From the NCBI GenBank assembly GCA_050290865.1, contig JBNKIW010000002.1:177924-241923 (forward strand): 64,000 nucleotides of DNA, given 5' to 3'. The position numbers and the translations under genes were made by a program. Source of the DNA: JARRLC01 sp050290865 (GTDB lineage: Bacteria > Pseudomonadota > Alphaproteobacteria > Rhizobiales > Rhodomicrobiaceae). The notes under the pieces were generated by a model that was given only the letters and a program-made list of their open reading frames with translations, was not told the origin of the DNA and ran no database searches. Shown here in pieces: positions 61,307-64,000 of the stretch (position 1 is the first letter of the stretch; every line of letters starts with the position of its first letter).

Positions 61307-62638
61307 ATGCCCGATACGGCCAATTCCTCCTCTTCAACCGGCCCGGCCGTCCTCGTTAACGCCCGCCTCGTCTGTCCCGCCTCGGGCCGCGAAGAGAAGG
61401 GCGGCCTGTGCATCGAGGACGGTCTGATCGCCGATGTCGGTCCGCACATCACCGGCGGTGAAGATCCCGCCACGGTGCTGGATTGCCAGGGCTACGTCCT
61501 GGCGCCGGGGCTCATCGATATGCAGGTGTCCACCGGCGAGCCGGGCGAGGAACACCGGGAGACGCTGGCGAGCGCGGCGCGCGCGGCGGCGGCGGGCGGT
61601 GTCACGACCATCGTCACGCTGCCGGACACCAAGCCGGCCATCGACGATGTGTCGCTCGTCGATTTCATCGAGCGTCGCGCGCGCGACACGGCCATCGTTC
61701 GCGTCTACCCCATGGCGGCAATGACCAAGGAACTCGCGGGCAGGGAGATGACCGAGATCGGTCTGCTCAGCGAGGCGGGGGCGGTGGCGTTCACGGACGG
61801 CAGGCGTAGCGTCGCCAACGCCAAGATGATGCGCAACATCCTCTCTTACGCCCGCGATTTCGGCGCACTGATCGTTCATTTCGCTGAGGATCCCGATCTG
61901 GCGCTGGGCGGTGTCATGAACGAGGGCGAAGTTTCCTCCACTCTCGGTCTGCCCGGCGTTCCGGCCGAGGCCGAGACGATCATACTGGAACGCGACGTGC
62001 GGCTGGTGACGCTGACCGGCGGGCGCTATCACGCGGCGACGGTCTCCTGCGCGGGGTCGCTCGACATCATCGCCAAGGCGAAGGAGGCCGGGCTTGCGGT
62101 GACGTGCGGTGTGACCATCAATCACCTGATGCTGAACGAGACCGACATCGGCTCCTACCGCACCTATTTCAAGATCAAGCCGCCGCTCCGGGAGGAGGCC
62201 GACCGGTTGGCCATGGTTGACGGCCTGCGCAAGGGCCTTATCGACGTCATCGTCTCCAGCCACAACCCGCAGGATGCGGAGATGAAGCGGCGTCCGTTCG
62301 CCGAGGCATCCGACGGCGCGCTGGGCGTGGAGACGATGCTGGCGGCGGCGCTGGAGCTCTATCACAACGGTTCGATCATGCTGTCGCCGCTCCTGGCGGC
62401 GATGACCAGCCGTCCGGCAGCGCTTCTGGGCCTGCCTGTCGGGCGCCTGACGCAGGGCGCGCCGGCGGATCTCGTGCTCTTCGACCCGGAAATGCCGTGG
62501 CGCGTCGATGTGAACCGGCTGCGCTCGAAGTCGCGGAATTCGCCGTTGGACGAGAAGGTGCTGCGCGGACGGGCCGTGCGAACCTGGGTGGGCGGCCGCT
62601 GTGTGTATGAATACGCTCTGGAAGGGGCGGGCGGCTGA
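61307..62638 (+). CDS. pyrC: Dihydroorotase-like protein PyrC, probably non-catalytic
   Basis: The 443-residue protein has the amidohydrolase barrel of class I dihydroorotases (YVLAPGLIDMQVSTGEPGEEHRETLASAARAAAAGGVTTIVTLPDTKPAI; DIIVSSHNPQDAEMKRRPFAEASDGALGVETMLAAALELYHNG). The metal HxH motif, normally DxHxHxREPG, reads DMQVSTGEPG here: both His are replaced by Q73 and S75. The catalytic Asp of the usual ATDHAPH motif is replaced in VSSHNPQ. It should not bind zinc or cleave dihydroorotate, but act as the structural partner of PyrB. An active dihydroorotase must be encoded elsewhere. Confidence 0.9.
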   Translation: MPDTANSSSSTGPAVLVNARLVCPASGREEKGGLCIEDGLIADVGPHITGGEDPATVLDCQGYVLAPGLIDMQVSTGEPGEEHRETLASAARAAAAGGVTTIVTLPDTKPAIDDVSLVDFIERRARDTAIVRVYPMAAMTKELAGREMTEIGLLSEAGAVAFTDGRRSVANAKMMRNILSYARDFGALIVHFAEDPDLALGGVMNEGEVSSTLGLPGVPAEAETIILERDVRLVTLTGGRYHAATVSCAGSLDIIAKAKEAGLAVTCGVTINHLMLNETDIGSYRTYFKIKPPLREEADRLAMVDGLRKGLIDVIVSSHNPQDAEMKRRPFAEASDGALGVETMLAAALELYHNGSIMLSPLLAAMTSRPAALLGLPVGRLTQGAPADLVLFDPEMPWRVDVNRLRSKSRNSPLDEKVLRGRAVRTWVGGRCVYEYALEGAGG

Positions 62639-62732
62639 CGTGCCGTTGTGCGGGAATGGCGCCCGTGTCAGCCATCGGCGGCGATGCGTCTGCCTGGCTT
62701 CGTGCGCTGGCTTGCCAAGGGGATCGGCGGCG

Positions 62733-63650
62733 CTATTTCGCGGCGGATGTGGCGGCGCGGGCTTCGGCGCTCGCCCAGCGTCGGCGGATACGGGCGGTGA
62801 ACGCACGCGGTTTCAGGCGGAAGAGTTTTTTGCCGCGTCGCCGTGCCTCTTCGCGCAGTTCTCTCTGCCGCTGGCGGCTGAGCGCCAGATACGCCTTGAC
62901 GTCCTTGCGGCGGCCGAGGCTGGCGCGCTCCGCCCTGACAAGGTTGCTCAGAACGTCCAGGTCGTGATCGTTCCCGAGGGTTTCCGACAGATTTCTGGCA
63001 AGGCGGATGAGCGGGCGGATGCGCTTCGGGCTGGCCTCGCCCAGGAGCTGCAGATGCCGCCAGTGCCGCTGAACCAGCTTGCGCCATTCGTGGAATGCTT
63101 CGCTGGTCCCGTCGGCAAAGGCGTGGGAGAAGGCCTTGCGCGCTTTGCGGTAGTTGTCGCCGAGGCCCTGCGCGACGATCTTGAAATCTCCGCGATCGAG
63201 CGGCAGCCCGGCAATCACGGCCCGAACCTCGCGAGCGACCTTCCGGGCCTGCCGCGCCGCATTGCTGTCCACATGTTCGCTTGCGGTCTCGCCACGCGTT
63301 TCAAGCAGCTCGCGCAGCGCGTTCGCTACCGGTCCGCCTCCGATTGCCGGATCGTATTGTTCGAGGCTCGCGATGGTCCCCCGCATCGCCTGCACCTCGC
63401 GCAGGCCGGACAGGGGCCGGGCGATGGATCTCAGGCGGTTCTGCAATTTTGCATGTGCGGCTTTGCCGATGGCGGGGCGTATCAGCACGGCCAGCGCGCG
63501 CAGCCGCTTGACGGCGCGGCGGGCGTCGTGCACGGCGCTGCCCTGGCTGGCGCGGGCGGTGAGGCGCGACAGGATGATGGCCGTCTGCCCGGCGGCGGTC
63601 CGGCGGATTTCTTCGCTGAGGGGGCTGCCGGGGTATAGACGGTAGGACAT
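62733..63650 (-). CDS. CHAD-domain protein
   Basis: The 305-residue all-helical, Arg-rich protein has CHAD features: VHDARRAVKRLRALAVLIRP, LRSIARPLSGLREVQAMRGTIASLE, the second half AFHEWRKLVQRHWRHLQLL and LIRLARNLSETLGNDHDLDVLSNLV, with conserved His and many basic residues for polyphosphate binding. No CYTH triphosphatase domain is fused. CHAD proteins bind polyphosphate and are found on polyhydroxyalkanoate granules, which suits the PHB genes in this genome. It is convergent with pyrC. Confidence 0.9.
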   Translation of the reverse strand: MSYRLYPGSPLSEEIRRTAAGQTAIILSRLTARASQGSAVHDARRAVKRLRALAVLIRPAIGKAAHAKLQNRLRSIARPLSGLREVQAMRGTIASLEQYDPAIGGGPVANALRELLETRGETASEHVDSNAARQARKVAREVRAVIAGLPLDRGDFKIVAQGLGDNYRKARKAFSHAFADGTSEAFHEWRKLVQRHWRHLQLLGEASPKRIRPLIRLARNLSETLGNDHDLDVLSNLVRAERASLGRRKDVKAYLALSRQRQRELREEARRRGKKLFRLKPRAFTARIRRRWASAEARAATSAAK

Positions 63651-63693
63651 GATGGAATGATGACAGATAAGCGGTAAATTACTATTTACACAT

Positions 63694-64000
63694 CACTGCT
63701 GTCCGGCAATTTTGCCGGGAGGTCGGCTTAGATTATTGAAAAACAAGTGGAAAACGGATTTTTTGGGTGTCACCGATTCCGAAGTGATTTTGGGAAGCTG
63801 GGATTTTTCAATCCCGGAATCTGCCCATGCCCATCGGCAAATTGGTCTTCGCCCAGCTTATGGATTTCCTGCCCCTTCACACGTTCCGCCGCTGTGTGGC
63901 ACGTTACCCATCGGGCTACCCTGCCAAAACATTCTCGCACCTGGATCAGTACCTGTGCATGGCATTCGCGCAGCTGACGTTTCGCGAAAGCCTGCGCGAC
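63694..64000 (+). mobile_element. IS4-family insertion sequence, left part (continues outside window)
   Basis: The probable left end is near CACTGCTGTCCGGCAATTTT at 63694, where CCGGCAA (63703-63709) and TTGCCGG (63712-63718) form an inverted repeat. The transposase gene begins 133 bases inside. Because the right end is not in the window, the exact terminal repeat and target duplication cannot be checked. It lies 44 bases past the start of the CHAD gene, in its promoter region. Confidence 0.7.
63827..64000 (+). CDS. IS4-family transposase, N-terminal DUF4372 part (truncated by window end)
   Basis: From ATG at 63827 the open frame reads MPIGKLVFAQLMDFLPLHTF, then RRCVARYPSGYPAKTFSHLD and QYLCMAFAQLTFRESLRD up to the window edge. 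This is the DUF4372 domain that precedes the DDE catalytic domain in a large group of IS4-family transposases. The catalytic part lies outside. No frameshift is seen in the 58 residues available. Confidence 0.85.
   Translation, partial: MPIGKLVFAQLMDFLPLHTFRRCVARYPSGYPAKTFSHLDQYLCMAFAQLTFRESLRD

Noticed and set aside
61334..62806. Minus-strand frame of 490 codons
   Set aside because: Antisense to pyrC, which has a full amidohydrolase fold; this frame is low complexity and Arg/His-rich.
63747..63977. Frame MENGFFGCHRFRSDFGKLGF
   Set aside because: It is another frame of the IS4 transposase start; the real frame begins at 63827 and matches DUF4372.
1..64000. CRISPR arrays, prophage genes or restriction-modification and abortive-infection genes
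   Set aside because: No regularly spaced direct repeats and no recognisable phage or defence proteins were seen.

Overview
The window is a GC-rich chromosomal segment of an alphaproteobacterium, most likely of the order Hyphomicrobiales (Rhizobiales). I infer this from the PhaR/PhaA/PhaB polyhydroxybutyrate genes, the alphaproteobacterial PyrB plus pseudo-dihydroorotase pair, a Tad/Flp pilus locus of cpa type, an MlaE permease with an N-terminal STAS domain, and a NodF/NodE-like pair. No rRNA or species-level marker is present, so I do not name a genus.

Layout. 1-2.4 kb: the 3' end of hemW, an orphan family 2 glycosyltransferase, a palindromic repeat and a small zinc-ribbon membrane protein. 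2.4-6.5 kb: gatC-gatA-chorismate mutase-gatB on the minus strand. 6.7-11.4 kb: mutY, then phaB, phaA and phaR of PHB metabolism. 11.7-14.5 kb: a CAP-domain lipoprotein, a small unknown protein, and the mlaD plus auxiliary lipoprotein half of a lipid-transport operon. 14.9 kb: tRNA-Gly(TCC). 15.7-30.3 kb: a plus-strand exopolysaccharide (EPS) locus with a secreted GH5 hydrolase, initiating sugar-phosphate transferase, AlgD-like GDP-mannose dehydrogenase, two GT4 transferases, heparinase II/III, Wzx, Wzy, acetyltransferase and Wzc/BY-kinase. 30.3-32.2 kb: mlaF and mlaE on the minus strand. 32.6-41.1 kb: two tandem globins, a possible CheZ-like protein, an MFS transporter, bacterioferritin with its ferredoxin, an M50 protease, a CZB-type chemoreceptor and an outer-membrane beta-barrel. 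41.2-49.7 kb: the Tad/Flp pilus operon. 50.6-54.6 kb: a LiuR-like MerR regulator, a fadD-type ligase, an acyl carrier protein and a ketosynthase. 54.6-57.6 kb: two TadE-like pseudopilins, TadG and a tiny membrane protein. 57.7-64 kb: a DUF2147 protein, tRNA-Gly(CCC), a CinA-type protein, an eroded aidB-like pseudogene, pyrB, an inactive-looking pyrC, a CHAD protein and the start of an IS4-family element cut by the window edge.

The two observations I rate highest are structural. First, the lipid-transport operon mlaE-mlaF-mlaD-lipoprotein appears split in its canonical order by the ~15.8-kb tRNA-Gly/EPS segment. The wzc and mlaF stop codons overlap at one edge, and a palindromic repeat sits 10 bp before the mlaD start at the other. 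Second, a family of composite intergenic repeats occurs five times. A full copy is about 170 bp: two hairpin modules with AGTAC-type ends joined by a conserved ~15-nt spacer. Single-module, inverted and chimeric derivatives are also present.

Functional links. The EPS locus can make, flip, polymerise and trim a polymer predicted to contain mannuronic acid, but no outer-membrane export protein is seen. The Tad locus lacks a prepilin peptidase in the window. The fatty-acyl module between the two Tad blocks has its own LiuR-like regulator, and a LiuR-box-like palindrome lies upstream of the DUF2147 gene.
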